From Clostridiales bacterium (GTDB lineage: Bacteria > Bacillota > Clostridia > Lachnospirales > Lachnospiraceae), in assembly GCA_019423835.1 (NCBI GenBank), contig JAHZAR010000035.1, positions 1-24,167 on the forward strand: DNA of 24,167 nt, in the 5' to 3' direction. The notes under the pieces are model-generated. The model searched no databases and had not been told where the DNA came from. It saw nothing but the letters and a program-made list of their open reading frames with translations. How positions within the stretch are numbered: the first letter of the stretch is position 1; each line of letters begins with the position of its first letter. A program made the translations under genes and the position numbers. Below, one piece after another: positions 14,477 through 23,026 of this stretch.

Positions 14477-15632
14477 TCTTTTTCTCCTTTGTTTCTGCGC
14501 CTCCAACCTGACTTGCAGAATTTTTTTCCTTTTGTTTCTTCCGTCCGCTGTAAAGGATATCAGCAAAGGACAGGAGAAAAATATTTCTGGCAATCAGATA
14601 TACTCCGTACTCCATTATTCCATAGAAGGCAAAGGTACATAAAAGAAGGTACAGCGCAGTATTATTTTTGTGATAAATCATATTTCCTACATAGCCGGCG
14701 AAAAACATCAGATAAATCACCAGGCCTGAGCGAAGGATCAGATCCATATATCCGCTGTCCAACAGGTAGCTGGTGCTGATTCTCTGCCCCAATAAAGAAA
14801 TTTTGTATACCGCATAAATCTGATTCGCATGGGAAAACCGGTATGACATCCATGCGTCCAGCACCTGGCCAAAGGACGAATCCATTCCATATACTGTAAG
14901 AAGAACCGTGGCTGCCATGCACAAAAGCACAGACAGCAGCAAGGCCGTTTCAAAAGCCTGGAGCATCGTCCTTTTTTTGTCTTCCAGAAAACGGCCGGCA
15001 ATCGTCAGCAGAACCAGCACTGCCGTACATAGGATGGACGTGACCGAGTGAGGAACAAAATAAAGAAACGCAAGCGCCAATATGGCTCTGAATACATCAC
15101 CCTTTTTCAGAGAATGCCAGCGCAAATACACATAGCACGCTGAAAATTGGAAAATTTTCATTCCTAAATAATTGGGATGATTAAAACCCATGGCATGGCG
15201 CAGGACGCTGAACCGATAGTTGGAGGCATCCGGAAGCAGGCCGATCAGGCACAAAAACATAATGGCAGGAATCATAATTCCAAGAATCCGATAAGCCATG
15301 GAAATGATCTTGTCTAAATCGGCGTATCTGAAGGCCACAATAAACATCCATGTTCCCATCACCCGGACTGACCCGGACAACAAGGTGGATACAGCTATTG
15401 GCAGGGTGAGCAGCACAATGCTCAAAAGCTCCCAGGGCGAGTATACCTGGAAAAACACGATCTGAATCAGCAGCAGAAAGAAAACCGTATAGTCCATCAT
15501 ACCGGAGATTCGTTCAAAATTTACCGGCAGCACATCCCCCAGCGTTGTATTAAAAAGAATTTCCGCAATAAACCATAGGGCAAAGGAGAGGGGGAAAAGG
15601 CTGAAGGCTCCTTCCCTGTATCGTTCGTTCAT
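14448..15632 (-). CDS. wzy: Wzy-like polysaccharide polymerase
   Basis: The 394-residue protein is hydrophobic with about 10-12 membrane helices. A longer external loop with HAMGFNHPNYLGMKIFQFSA is typical of O-antigen polymerase/ligase-type proteins. The start is ATG 15632 (MNERYREGAF), with GGAG about 9 bases upstream inside the end of the preceding gene. The upstream in-frame extension overlaps that gene and was rejected. It should join flipped repeat units on the outer membrane face. The C-terminal tail is basic and polar (KKQKEKNSAS). Identification rests on topology, the loop motif and its place between glycosyl-transfer genes and the flippase, since polymerases are poorly conserved. 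Confidence 0.78.
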   Translation of the reverse strand: MNERYREGAFSLFPLSFALWFIAEILFNTTLGDVLPVNFERISGMMDYTVFFLLLIQIVFFQVYSPWELLSIVLLTLPIAVSTLLSGSVRVMGTWMFIVAFRYADLDKIISMAYRILGIMIPAIMFLCLIGLLPDASNYRFSVLRHAMGFNHPNYLGMKIFQFSACYVYLRWHSLKKGDVFRAILALAFLYFVPHSVTSILCTAVLVLLTIAGRFLEDKKRTMLQAFETALLLSVLLCMAATVLLTVYGMDSSFGQVLDAWMSYRFSHANQIYAVYKISLLGQRISTSYLLDSGYMDLILRSGLVIYLMFFAGYVGNMIYHKNNTALYLLLCTFAFYGIMEYGVYLIARNIFLLSFADILYSGRKKQKEKNSASQVGGAETKEKKNESCCHYPS

Positions 15633-15634
15633 TT

Positions 15635-17641
15635 TTACTGCTCCAGCCATATTTTTTGATTTGAACTTTTTACCTTCAGAGTTTCCCGGACAAATTTCAG
15701 AAACTGGAACCATGGCAGCGGAATCTTGAAAACATCCTTCAGGAAGAACAGCTTACAGCTGCTTTTTTCAAAATCTGAAATCAGGATTTTCGGATGACGT
15801 ATGTACCAGAAACTCGAATGCTCCGGCAGCATGTTCCTCAGCGTCCCGTCGAGAAACTGGCAGTTTTTAAAACAGTTTACTGTGCACAGGGAGGGATTTT
15901 GGAGCATATGACGCAGTCCTGCAAGAACCAGCTCGTCCGGCATGTCCATCTGCGAATAGATGGGGCTGCGGTTCAAGTCCCGGAGAAAGTCCATGGCGAA
16001 TTCCTGTACCTGATGAACAAACTCCTGGGTCCTGCTGTCCCTTTCATTCTCCTGCAGAACAGGGATGATCCTGCTGCCCTTCGTACTGTATGCCATAACG
16101 CTTCCTTCAGAGTTTGAGAACAGGGTTTCCACAATATCGCAGCTGAAACGGAGCAGGAGCTCCATCTCCTTATTTTTCCCCGGGGATGTCAGATAACCGC
16201 TCCTGGACAGGCTTTTATAAAATTGAGAGGAGGAAGGATTCCAACAGCCTATATAGCAGCCTCGCAGGCGTGCCTGATCCTGACAATATTCTTCCAGAGC
16301 CCGCTGCATTGTTCCATGCCAGCCAATATCAGACAGTATGACAGAACCAAAAAATTCCTCCTGGGAAAGGTATGCTTGTACCAAAGCATATTGTTCTGCA
16401 AAATAATTTGTTCCCAGTTCCTGTACAAGATGAAAATATGGCTCCTGCGCAGTCTTGGGAAGCTGAAAAAGGTCATCTTCGGGTTTTAAGCAAAGGGAGG
16501 AGAGTCTTTTTTCATATGCGCTCCCCAGCTGACAGATCCCGCCAATAGATTTTAGGGTATGCTCCCGCATTAATGGCTTAAGCAGGCTGCATAAATCATG
16601 AAAATTCTGGCAAAAAGCCAGCATGGGGACCTGTAATGCCTGGCGGGAAACATACAGATATGCCGTCGTTTCCTCACGGCATGGATATAATTCCTCATAT
16701 GCCTTTTTTAATAAGCTGCCTTCCCGGCTGAGAAAGAATATTTTTTTGATGCCGGAACGCTTTGCCTGCAGCTTTAGCCATCTGCAGTATCCTGCAAGCA
16801 GCGGACCAAGCACCTCATATCCAATGGCGGCGGCCAGCTGGTCCCTGTGTTTTTTTCTGCACGGCTTGTGGTTTGCTAAAAAGGTGCGATAACAGGCCGC
16901 GGCAAATGTTTCGTGCTGCCCTCCTGTGTGAAATTCCAGAGGATTCCTCCGCTCACGAAGCAAAATAGCCATGATTCCTGCTTGCTTTGCTCGAAAATAA
17001 TCGCTTTTTATATTGTCGCCAATATGAATGATTCTTCCGGACCTGCTTTTGTATTGCTTAAGTAAATGCTGATAAAGCTGCCCGGAGGCCTTGGTTACCC
17101 CGAAAGAAGAGGAAAGGTACAGGCTTTCATACCCGCAGTATCCGCAGCGGTCTAAAATTTTCCGAATCAAAGGCTCTGGAAGATACATATCTGAGGTAAT
17201 GACCACATGCTTTCCAGCTGTTTTCATCTGTTCAAAGATCTCCTTCATCTCCACATCGGCACAGCATACCTCATATTCTGTCTTCTGCTCCAGCTCCATA
17301 AGGAGTGCTCTGCTTTCTTCATCCACGGATTTCATTTCCCTGAAAATTTCCTGGAGAGTAATTTCCCTGCCTCCGGCATGAGCATAGGCGGCTGCCTCCG
17401 CCTGTTTCCTTTTAAGGGAGCAGCCTGGAATCCTCTGGCCCGTCCGCGCGAAAAATTCCTTTTCCACAAGCTGGTGAACACTGTCTGGAAAGGGGACGTC
17501 ACGTCTTACCAGAGAATCAAAAATATCAAAGGAAACGGTATCTGCTTTTACCAGAATGCGCCTCATATCTGCCGGGGATGTTCCCAAACCAAAACGTCCA
17601 GCCCGTTTTATCCAGTTTTTTAAGTCCCAATCCATTCCCAT
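15635..17641 (-). CDS. HAD-superfamily protein of polysaccharide loci (COG5610-like)
   Basis: The 668-residue protein has an N-terminal HAD domain at about 34-235: VSFDIFDSLV with nucleophile Asp39, VITSDMYLP as motif II, VTKASG as the motif III lysine, and IHIGDNIKSDYFRAKQAG as motif IV. The usual second Asp of the DxD signature is Phe41, with Asp42 one position later, as in other D-x-F-D HAD proteins of capsule loci. A long C-terminal region (FLSREGSLLKKAYEELY, SDIGWHGTMQRALEEY, CYIGCW) has no function I can name. The start is ATG 17641, with GAGGTG about 7 bases upstream, 1 base after the glycosyltransferase stop. A sugar- or alditol-phosphate reaction is possible, but the substrate is unknown. 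Confidence 0.8.
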   Translation of the reverse strand: MGMDWDLKNWIKRAGRFGLGTSPADMRRILVKADTVSFDIFDSLVRRDVPFPDSVHQLVEKEFFARTGQRIPGCSLKRKQAEAAAYAHAGGREITLQEIFREMKSVDEESRALLMELEQKTEYEVCCADVEMKEIFEQMKTAGKHVVITSDMYLPEPLIRKILDRCGYCGYESLYLSSSFGVTKASGQLYQHLLKQYKSRSGRIIHIGDNIKSDYFRAKQAGIMAILLRERRNPLEFHTGGQHETFAAACYRTFLANHKPCRKKHRDQLAAAIGYEVLGPLLAGYCRWLKLQAKRSGIKKIFFLSREGSLLKKAYEELYPCREETTAYLYVSRQALQVPMLAFCQNFHDLCSLLKPLMREHTLKSIGGICQLGSAYEKRLSSLCLKPEDDLFQLPKTAQEPYFHLVQELGTNYFAEQYALVQAYLSQEEFFGSVILSDIGWHGTMQRALEEYCQDQARLRGCYIGCWNPSSSQFYKSLSRSGYLTSPGKNKEMELLLRFSCDIVETLFSNSEGSVMAYSTKGSRIIPVLQENERDSRTQEFVHQVQEFAMDFLRDLNRSPIYSQMDMPDELVLAGLRHMLQNPSLCTVNCFKNCQFLDGTLRNMLPEHSSFWYIRHPKILISDFEKSSCKLFFLKDVFKIPLPWFQFLKFVRETLKVKSSNQKIWLEQ

Positions 17642-17642
17642 A

Positions 17643-18533
17643 TCAACACCTCTTTACCGGGGGAGAAAATCGCAGCCCTTCTTTAAATCCCTGCCAGAGG
17701 ATTCGGATTCTTTCTCTCCGATGGCCCCTTGCCTTTTTCAGAATATGAAACATTGTATAGATATCCTTAAAAATGATATACAGCCACCCGGCAAGCCCAT
17801 ACTGACGGTAGCAGTGGACATCATTGCGGTAAATATAATGATAGCGTTCAATCCTTGAGGCATCATCTGCTGCAAAGTCCACCCGTGTATGGTGCTTCAT
17901 GGCATGAACCACCTTGCTTTCCGGAACCATATAACAGGGATATTTTCTCGAGATTCGGCCTGTAAATTCATAGTCGTCTGTCCAGATGAAATATTCGCCG
18001 ATAGGCAGTCCGATTTTCCGGATTACTTCACTTTTTACCAGCAGTGACACAAAAGAGCACATTTTGACAGAGGCCATTTCCATTGCGTACTCCTTCCTGC
18101 CGATATGCCGGAAAATATCCTTCTTTTGAATATTCATCCGGCAGATGCTTCCATCTGTCCAGTAGGCGACGCTGGAGAGAAATCCCCACCTGCCATGCAG
18201 CTTTTTGTCTGCGGCAAACAAGGAGACCAGCGCCGTCTCCTCCGGCAGGGTATCGTCATCCATGATCCACACATATTCATATCCCATGCGGACAGCTTTT
18301 CCGACTCCATATTCAAAGCCTCCGGCACCACCCAGGTTTCTGCCTGTGTTTTCATAGAGAACTGCCGGATCTTGAAATTCTGTATGGATCATCTCTGCAG
18401 TTCCATCTGTACTTGCATTATCGATGATCATCACGTCGCAGAAGGCGCCTGCCTGACCCAGCAATTTTGTAATACAGAGCCGGAGCAATTCTTTTCTGTT
18501 ATATGTTACCACCACCGCCGCTGTCTGGTTCAT
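17643..18533 (-). CDS. GT2-family glycosyltransferase
   Basis: The 296-residue protein starts at ATG 18533 (MNQTAAVVVTYNR), with GGAGGAGGGG about 7 bases upstream. Its start shares one base with the preceding stop (TAATG). The GT-A fold signature runs VVVTYNR near 7-13, IDNASTDGT (37-45), GGAGGFEYG (68-76) and WIMDDDTLPEE (89-99) with metal-binding aspartates. A later WTDDYEF (184-190) would hold the acceptor-site acidic pair. The GGAGGF block resembles galactofuranosyl- and rhamnosyl-transferase subfamilies, but donor and acceptor cannot be assigned. It should add a sugar to the lipid-linked unit begun by the upstream transferase. It is the only ordinary glycosyltransferase in the operon, so the repeat unit may be short or the remaining transferases lie elsewhere. 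Confidence 0.9.
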   Translation of the reverse strand: MNQTAAVVVTYNRKELLRLCITKLLGQAGAFCDVMIIDNASTDGTAEMIHTEFQDPAVLYENTGRNLGGAGGFEYGVGKAVRMGYEYVWIMDDDTLPEETALVSLFAADKKLHGRWGFLSSVAYWTDGSICRMNIQKKDIFRHIGRKEYAMEMASVKMCSFVSLLVKSEVIRKIGLPIGEYFIWTDDYEFTGRISRKYPCYMVPESKVVHAMKHHTRVDFAADDASRIERYHYIYRNDVHCYRQYGLAGWLYIIFKDIYTMFHILKKARGHRRERIRILWQGFKEGLRFSPPVKRC

Positions 18534-19201
18534 TAGTAAGCCCCTCCTCCCCAAATAGCAGGAATGGTCTTTGCGATCATTTTGATGTCTGTCCACAATC
18601 CCATATCTTCTATGTAATCCAAATCCAGCTCCACCCATTCTTCCCATGGAATATCAGAGCGGCCCTGGATCTGCCAGTAGCAGGTCAGGCCAGGACGGAC
18701 GATCAGCCGCTGCCGGTCATGCTCATCCGCCTCTTCCATCTGCCAGGTCAGGATAGGCCTGGGCCCCACAATACTCATGTCTCCCTTGATGACATTTAAA
18801 AGCTGAGGCAGCTCGTCTATGGAAAGGCGGCGGATTACTGTCCCGACTTTTGTGATGCGCGGGTCATTTCTGATCTTAAACGCATGACCGGACTGCTCAT
18901 TATCCTTTAAAAGCTCCGCAAGCTTTTTATCCGCCCCAACATACATGGAGCGGAATTTATAAAAGCGGAACGGCTTCATATCCTTTCCCATGCGTTCCTG
19001 AACGAAAATTGGGGGGCCGCCATCCTCCAGCATAATCGCGGCTGCTGTGATTAGAAAAAGTGGGGATAAAAAAAACAGCGCAGCCAGGGAAAACACGATA
19101 TCTCCCAGACGTTTGATGAATTTGTAGGCCGCCGGCTTTCTTTTGTACACTTCCTCCAGATGATTGCGGCTTCTGTTTGGCAAATTGCGTATCGTTTTCA
19201 T
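18533..19201 (-). CDS. Initiating undecaprenyl-phosphate sugar-phosphate transferase
   Basis: The 222-residue protein starts at ATG 19201. GAGGAG overlaps the LCP stop (TGAGGAG), so the two genes are likely coupled. Longer in-frame starts reach back to 19261 but overlap the LCP gene and lack good sites. It is a short PglC/WcaJ-core enzyme: a basic N-terminus, one membrane segment (35-58), RFYKFRSM (79-86), RNDPRITKVG (111-120), SIDELPQLLNVIKGD (127-141) with the catalytic Asp-Glu pair, VGPRP (145-149) and RPGLTCYWQIQGR (169-181). It transfers a sugar phosphate from a UDP-sugar to undecaprenyl phosphate at the inner membrane face, the committed step of the pathway. The sugar cannot be told from the sequence. 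Confidence 0.93.
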   Translation of the reverse strand: MKTIRNLPNRSRNHLEEVYKRKPAAYKFIKRLGDIVFSLAALFFLSPLFLITAAAIMLEDGGPPIFVQERMGKDMKPFRFYKFRSMYVGADKKLAELLKDNEQSGHAFKIRNDPRITKVGTVIRRLSIDELPQLLNVIKGDMSIVGPRPILTWQMEEADEHDRQRLIVRPGLTCYWQIQGRSDIPWEEWVELDLDYIEDMGLWTDIKMIAKTIPAIWGGGAY

Positions 19202-19208
19202 TTTCTCC

Positions 19209-20273
19209 TCATTCTCCATATACAAGTTCATACCAGTAATCCATGTTTTCAGAAAAGTCAATTTTCAGCACGGCCATGCCTCTTATGTTTATACTGTTCC
19301 AGCTTCCGTCAGCAGGAATACGCGCAGAGATAACCTGATAGCCCAGATATTCTTTAGAATGGAGCAGAAGAGACAGCACCTTCCCCTGAGTCAGGTTGGT
19401 AGTGATGCAGGGAAGGACCGTATTCATCAGGTCGTTCAGCTCAGGGAGAGATAAGGACTTTGCCTTTTTCATTAATCCAGTTAAGACTCTGCGCTGCCGG
19501 CTGGTGCGCTCAAAATCTGAATCTCCCGTATATCGTATCCGGCTGAAAATCAGGGCCTGCTTTCCGTTTAAAAGAATGGTTCCTGCATCGGACTCATTCA
19601 GTTTGTCTGCATCCCGATCTTCCCGAACCAGAACATTCATATTTTCCATCCAGCTATTCATCTCTTTTATTTCAGCGGCGGTCACCTCCATCTCCACACC
19701 GCCCACAGCATTGACGGCATCCATAAATCCATAGAAATTTATGACTGCATAGTCGTCCACATGGATTCCAAGGTTATATTCCATGGTAGTAAGCAGCAGG
19801 GGGGCGCCGCCGCAGGCATAGGCAGCATTGATGCGGTTATTTCCCACACCCGGAATGGTGCAGTAGATATCCCGCATGATGGATGTCATGATGATTTTCT
19901 TCGTTTCCCGGTTAATGGAAACCAGGATCATGCTGTCGCTGCGGCTGTTCTCTTGCAGATTCCTTGCATCGGTTCCCACCAGCAATATGTTATATACATT
20001 TTTAGAATCATAAGGGAGCTCTTCTTCCCGTGCCTTCAGATTTTCTTTCAGATAATCCTCATAGGATTTTGTTTCTTCCTCCGGGAAATCTTCTGCAGCC
20101 CTGTTAGCTGATCCACTGCTTTCTGCCGTCTGAATATTCATTTTGCTGTAATAAGAATAAAAAATTCCGTACGCCGTAACCGGGATGGCTCCAAGAATGA
20201 AAAGGAGCAAAGCGATCACGAATCTGCGCCTCTTTCGTTTCTTTGTCATTGTTTCTGCGTGAGTTCCTTTCAA
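19209..20273 (-). CDS. LCP (LytR-CpsA-Psr) family glycopolymer ligase
   Basis: The 354-residue protein has a Lys/Arg-rich cytoplasmic start and one membrane helix (about 18-40), followed by a large extracellular domain. LCP hallmarks are LLVGTDAR (97-104), RSDSMILV (111-118), SIMRDIYC (131-138) and RINAAYACGG (147-156), including the arginines and aspartates that bind polyprenyl pyrophosphate. The family attaches wall polymers to peptidoglycan, which suggests that this polysaccharide is wall-anchored. The start is TTG 20273, overlapping the phosphatase stop by four bases (TTGA), with AAGGA about 7 bases upstream. ATG 20249 is a less likely alternative. Confidence 0.93.
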   Translation of the reverse strand: MKGTHAETMTKKRKRRRFVIALLLFILGAIPVTAYGIFYSYYSKMNIQTAESSGSANRAAEDFPEEETKSYEDYLKENLKAREEELPYDSKNVYNILLVGTDARNLQENSRSDSMILVSINRETKKIIMTSIMRDIYCTIPGVGNNRINAAYACGGAPLLLTTMEYNLGIHVDDYAVINFYGFMDAVNAVGGVEMEVTAAEIKEMNSWMENMNVLVREDRDADKLNESDAGTILLNGKQALIFSRIRYTGDSDFERTSRQRRVLTGLMKKAKSLSLPELNDLMNTVLPCITTNLTQGKVLSLLLHSKEYLGYQVISARIPADGSWNSINIRGMAVLKIDFSENMDYWYELVYGE

Positions 20274-20986
20274 ACAGGGTCCTTCTGCAGGCCAGATATC
20301 TCTCTGCCAAGCCGGTCCAGCTGCAAAAGGCAGCGCCTGCCAAGCTTTTTTTCAATCATGTTTCGTCCCCCTGCCAGGTTTGGAGGACGCGTTGACACAT
20401 TGTGGCAATCCGACCCCAGCAGATGAGCCATGCCATGAGAAAACAGTCTGAGTGCCAGATGTCTTGACCTGCAGTTCAGAAGAGTTTCCGCATTTACCTG
20501 GGTGAGAATCGGAAGAGAATACAGCGCATGAACGATCCTCCTGTCTTTTTGATGGGGGATAAACCGCTCTATATGTGCCAGCAGAGGGGTCACTCCGCGG
20601 GCAAGAAGCTGCTCCACTTCTTCAATATCGCGGCTGTTCCATTCCCGAAAAGGCATTTCAAGAAGCAGGAGAGATGTACCGGTAATAGTCAGCTGCTGGA
20701 TTCCATCTGCATTTCCAATTCCGGGAAAGAACGTGGCTTCAGCACCTAAAAGCAAACCAACGCCGCGGCGGGCGGCCGCATCCTGGATCTTTAAGAACGC
20801 TTTCTCACGCTTTTTTAAAAAGACATCTAATGTCATCTGCCCGGCATAAAAATGCGGCGTCGCAGCGATCACGCTGACTCCCTGCTTCTTCGATAATTCC
20901 AGCATCTGCTCTGACATTTCAGCCGTTTCACTGCCGTCATCGATTCCCGGCAGGATATGGGAATGAAAATCTATGATTGTGCTCAC
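20270..20986 (-). CDS. CpsB/YwqE-type tyrosine-protein phosphatase
   Basis: The 238-residue protein is a PHP-fold metal-dependent phosphatase. It shows FHSHILPGIDDGS (7-19), ATPHFYAG, LGAEATF, LAHIERF and LGSDCHN, which supply the His/Asp/Glu metal ligands. It dephosphorylates the C-terminal tyrosines of the BY-kinase encoded just upstream, cycling the chain-length machinery. The start is GTG 20986, overlapping the kinase stop by four bases (GTGA), with AGGTGA 6 bases upstream. Length is slightly below the 250-260 usual for CpsB but every metal-binding motif is present. Confidence 0.93.
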   Translation of the reverse strand: MSTIIDFHSHILPGIDDGSETAEMSEQMLELSKKQGVSVIAATPHFYAGQMTLDVFLKKREKAFLKIQDAAARRGVGLLLGAEATFFPGIGNADGIQQLTITGTSLLLLEMPFREWNSRDIEEVEQLLARGVTPLLAHIERFIPHQKDRRIVHALYSLPILTQVNAETLLNCRSRHLALRLFSHGMAHLLGSDCHNVSTRPPNLAGGRNMIEKKLGRRCLLQLDRLGREISGLQKDPV

Positions 20987-22506
20987 GATTTATCACCTAC
21001 TTTTTCACCTGTAAAGGATGTTCCATGCTTTCCACGGTTCCTTTTGGGAAGATCCAGGATATCTCCATAGGAGTTCTGCCTGGAATAGCCATAACGGTAA
21101 CTGTACTTCTTATAGGTGCGCCGTTCGGATTCTGTGACGCCGGTAAAGACAAAGCCAAGAATTTTCGCCCTCGCCAGCTCCAGCTTTTTTACCACAGCAT
21201 CCAGCTCCGCCCTCTCTGCCATATCCTGTCTGGCCACCAGGATGACATCGGTGGCATATTGGGAGAGGATAGTGGCATCCGGCATGATTCCCAAAGGCGG
21301 GGTATCCATGATGATATACTCGTATTGTTCAGACATCTGCTTTATGAAATGCTCCATCTTTTTTGATCCAAGCATTTCTGTTGGGTTAGGAGGAATGGTG
21401 CCGGATGTCAGCACATGAAGCCCGTTTTTTAACGGGTGAAGTACGCTCTTATCCGTCTCCATACCCAGCATCAGGTCTGTCAGGCCAGGGTACTGCCTGA
21501 GCCCAAAGTATTTTGCAACAGAAGGAAGGCGCAGGTCGCAGTCGATCAACAGGACCTTTGACTGATTTTGCGCAAAGGAGATAGCCAGGTTGATGGAGGT
21601 GGTGCTTTTTGCCTCACCGCGCAGACTGCTGGAGATGAGGATCACTCTTTTTGCCTGATCGGGAGAGGAAAAAAGGATATTGGTGCGAAGCGTCTTATAA
21701 GCTTCCTGGACGGCAAATGGGGTATTTTCCGACAGCATACAGGAAACATTGCTTAATTTCTTTTTTGCATCCTTCTTTTTGTAATAATCATAATCTGTCT
21801 GCTTTTTGTCCAGAAAATCCGGCACAGATGCAATGAGCGGATATTGCCAGCGTGAAAAATCAGATGCTGTTTGGATTCTTGTATCCAGCATTTCCCGAAT
21901 GAGCAGAAATCCAGAGACCAGACAGATTCCAGACACAAAACCGATGAACGCCATCAGGCCGTAATTGGGAAAAGCGATTTTGCTGGGAATTCTTGCATAG
22001 CTTATGACCGTTACAGAGCTTCCTCTTACGATGTCCGCAATCTGATCCGGTGCAATTCTGGCAATGGAATCCACGATTTCTGCAGCGGTCTCAGGAGATG
22101 GATGACTGGCGGAAACCGTGAAGACCTCTGTGTCGTTGACAGCATTCATGTGCAGGATTTTGGCCAGATCATCAATCTCCATTTCGAGACCGGCATCACG
22201 GATAACCTCCTCCAGAATAGAGTCGCTTAAGATAATGGCGGCATAGGTATCTACCAGCTGGGTGGAGGCATAAAGATCTCCCTGCGTAATATAGCCGGTG
22301 TTTTCCCGTGAGATACTGTTGTTCACGTAAAGTGTTACGGAAGCCTCGTACAGCGGAGTAATCAAAAACCACGAAACCGCAAAGAAAAGAGCGGCCCCGA
22401 TCGCCGCGCCGAATAAAATGGGAAGCTTCCGTTTCCAGAGCCTTCCGATTAAGTCTGGTATATACATGTTTTCAGAGTGGCTGGCTGCTGTCTGAAATGA
22501 CTCCAT
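20983..22506 (-). CDS. Chain-length regulator fused to BY-kinase (Wzc-like)
   Basis: The 507-residue protein fuses a Wzz-type domain with two membrane helices (about 28-49, and one beginning NYGLMAFIGFVSGICLV) to a cytoplasmic bacterial tyrosine kinase. The kinase shows VLLIDCDLRLP (Walker A') and YIIMDTPPLGIMPDA (Walker B). The C-terminus has a cluster of six tyrosines (YKKYSYRYGY and SYGD) as autophosphorylation sites. The Walker A reads SSLRGEAKSTT, with Ala where GEGKST is usual. It controls polymer length and export with the phosphatase and polymerase. Most Gram-positive systems split these domains over two proteins, so the fusion is notable though not rare in clostridia. The start is ATG 22506 with AGGAGA about 10 bases upstream. 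It is the first full gene of the operon. Confidence 0.92.
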   Translation of the reverse strand: MESFQTAASHSENMYIPDLIGRLWKRKLPILFGAAIGAALFFAVSWFLITPLYEASVTLYVNNSISRENTGYITQGDLYASTQLVDTYAAIILSDSILEEVIRDAGLEMEIDDLAKILHMNAVNDTEVFTVSASHPSPETAAEIVDSIARIAPDQIADIVRGSSVTVISYARIPSKIAFPNYGLMAFIGFVSGICLVSGFLLIREMLDTRIQTASDFSRWQYPLIASVPDFLDKKQTDYDYYKKKDAKKKLSNVSCMLSENTPFAVQEAYKTLRTNILFSSPDQAKRVILISSSLRGEAKSTTSINLAISFAQNQSKVLLIDCDLRLPSVAKYFGLRQYPGLTDLMLGMETDKSVLHPLKNGLHVLTSGTIPPNPTEMLGSKKMEHFIKQMSEQYEYIIMDTPPLGIMPDATILSQYATDVILVARQDMAERAELDAVVKKLELARAKILGFVFTGVTESERRTYKKYSYRYGYSRQNSYGDILDLPKRNRGKHGTSFTGEKVGDKS

Positions 22507-22576
22507 AACGATAGTGTCTCCTGTTTCTCACATATTTTGATGCGACCATACCGATCCGTGTATCACAACCATGCAG

Positions 22577-22797
22577 TCAATGCGGCTTGGACTTCTCTGC
22601 ATTGGTTTCTGATTGGTTCTCTCTGGTCAAAGAATATAAGTCATCGTTCCATTCCCGGAGATCAAGGGCTTCGGCCGGCACATATGTCAGGATTTTGCCA
22701 GTTCTCTATACCGAAATGTACTTAAAAAGCGCAAATCTGAAAGATACGTACAGCCCGTTTGAACAGATAATATATCCAACAGGAAAGCTGTTTTCAC
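22577..22797 (-). pseudogene. Small capsule-leader protein gene with one-base frameshift
   Basis: GTG 22797, with AAGGAGG 10 bases upstream, opens a frame reading MKTAFLLDILSVQTGC, YLSDLRFLSTFRYRELAKS, then TGA. Inserting one A in the A4 run (bases 22693-22696) keeps the frame open as LAKILTYVPAEALDLREWND and onward, through DLYSLTRENQSET, to a stop at 22577, for 73 residues. Both halves look coding and join exactly at a homopolymer, so I read this as a slippage deletion in a once-intact gene. Small proteins of this look occur, as far as I recall, next to integrases in Lachnospiraceae; their function is not known to me. A sequencing error or phase-variable slippage cannot be excluded. Confidence 0.6.
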
Positions 22798-22831
22798 GTT
22801 CCGCCCACCTCCTTCGTGCAATCGCTCTGCT

Positions 22832-22859
22832 CCCCTTCAGCCAGTTCCCGCTGAAAGGG
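22832..22859. repeat. Hairpin upstream of the small leader gene
   Basis: CCCCTTCAGC (22832-22841) pairs with GCTGAAAGGG (22850-22859) with one bulged base. It precedes the ribosome binding site of the frameshifted small gene on the minus strand. No convincing promoter was found for the capsule operon in 22507-22914. Confidence 0.4.
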
Positions 22860-22914
22860 ATAGAAATGCTCTCGCATTATTTCCGAAAGAAATTGTTAAT
22901 GTATAAAAAAAGAA

Positions 22915-22945
22915 TGCGTCGTATAAGATAATATTATACGACGCA
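22915..22945 (-). terminator. Intrinsic terminator-like hairpin between integrase and capsule operon
   Basis: TGCGTCGTATAA (22915-22926) and TTATACGACGCA (22934-22945) form a perfect 12-bp stem with a 7-base loop. On the minus strand it is followed by TTCTTTTTTTAT. It lies 69 bases after the integrase stop. It could end the integrase message or act as an attenuator controlling entry into the capsule operon. Confidence 0.65.
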
Positions 22946-22984
22946 CTATAAGAAGCTCTTTATGGCCGGGTTCCTTTCATCTTC

Positions 22985-23026
22985 CTGACGGCTTTTCTGA
23001 CGGCCAGCCCGGCATTATTTGACGGC
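22985..23026. repeat. Three TGACGGC repeats at the integrase 3' end
   Basis: TGACGGC occurs at 22986-22992, 22998-23004 and 23020-23026, the last reaching into the integrase coding sequence. The first two copies are 12 bases apart, close to one helical turn. An overlapping inverted repeat, CCGGCATTATT/AATAATCCGG (23009-23019, 23028-23037), spans the integrase stop. Such repeats could be recombinase arm-binding sites. Confidence 0.5.

Noticed and set aside
18083..18536. Plus-strand frames of 60-143 codons within the glycosyltransferase
   Set aside because: They are antisense to a well-supported GT2 gene and have no protein-like motifs or ribosome binding sites.
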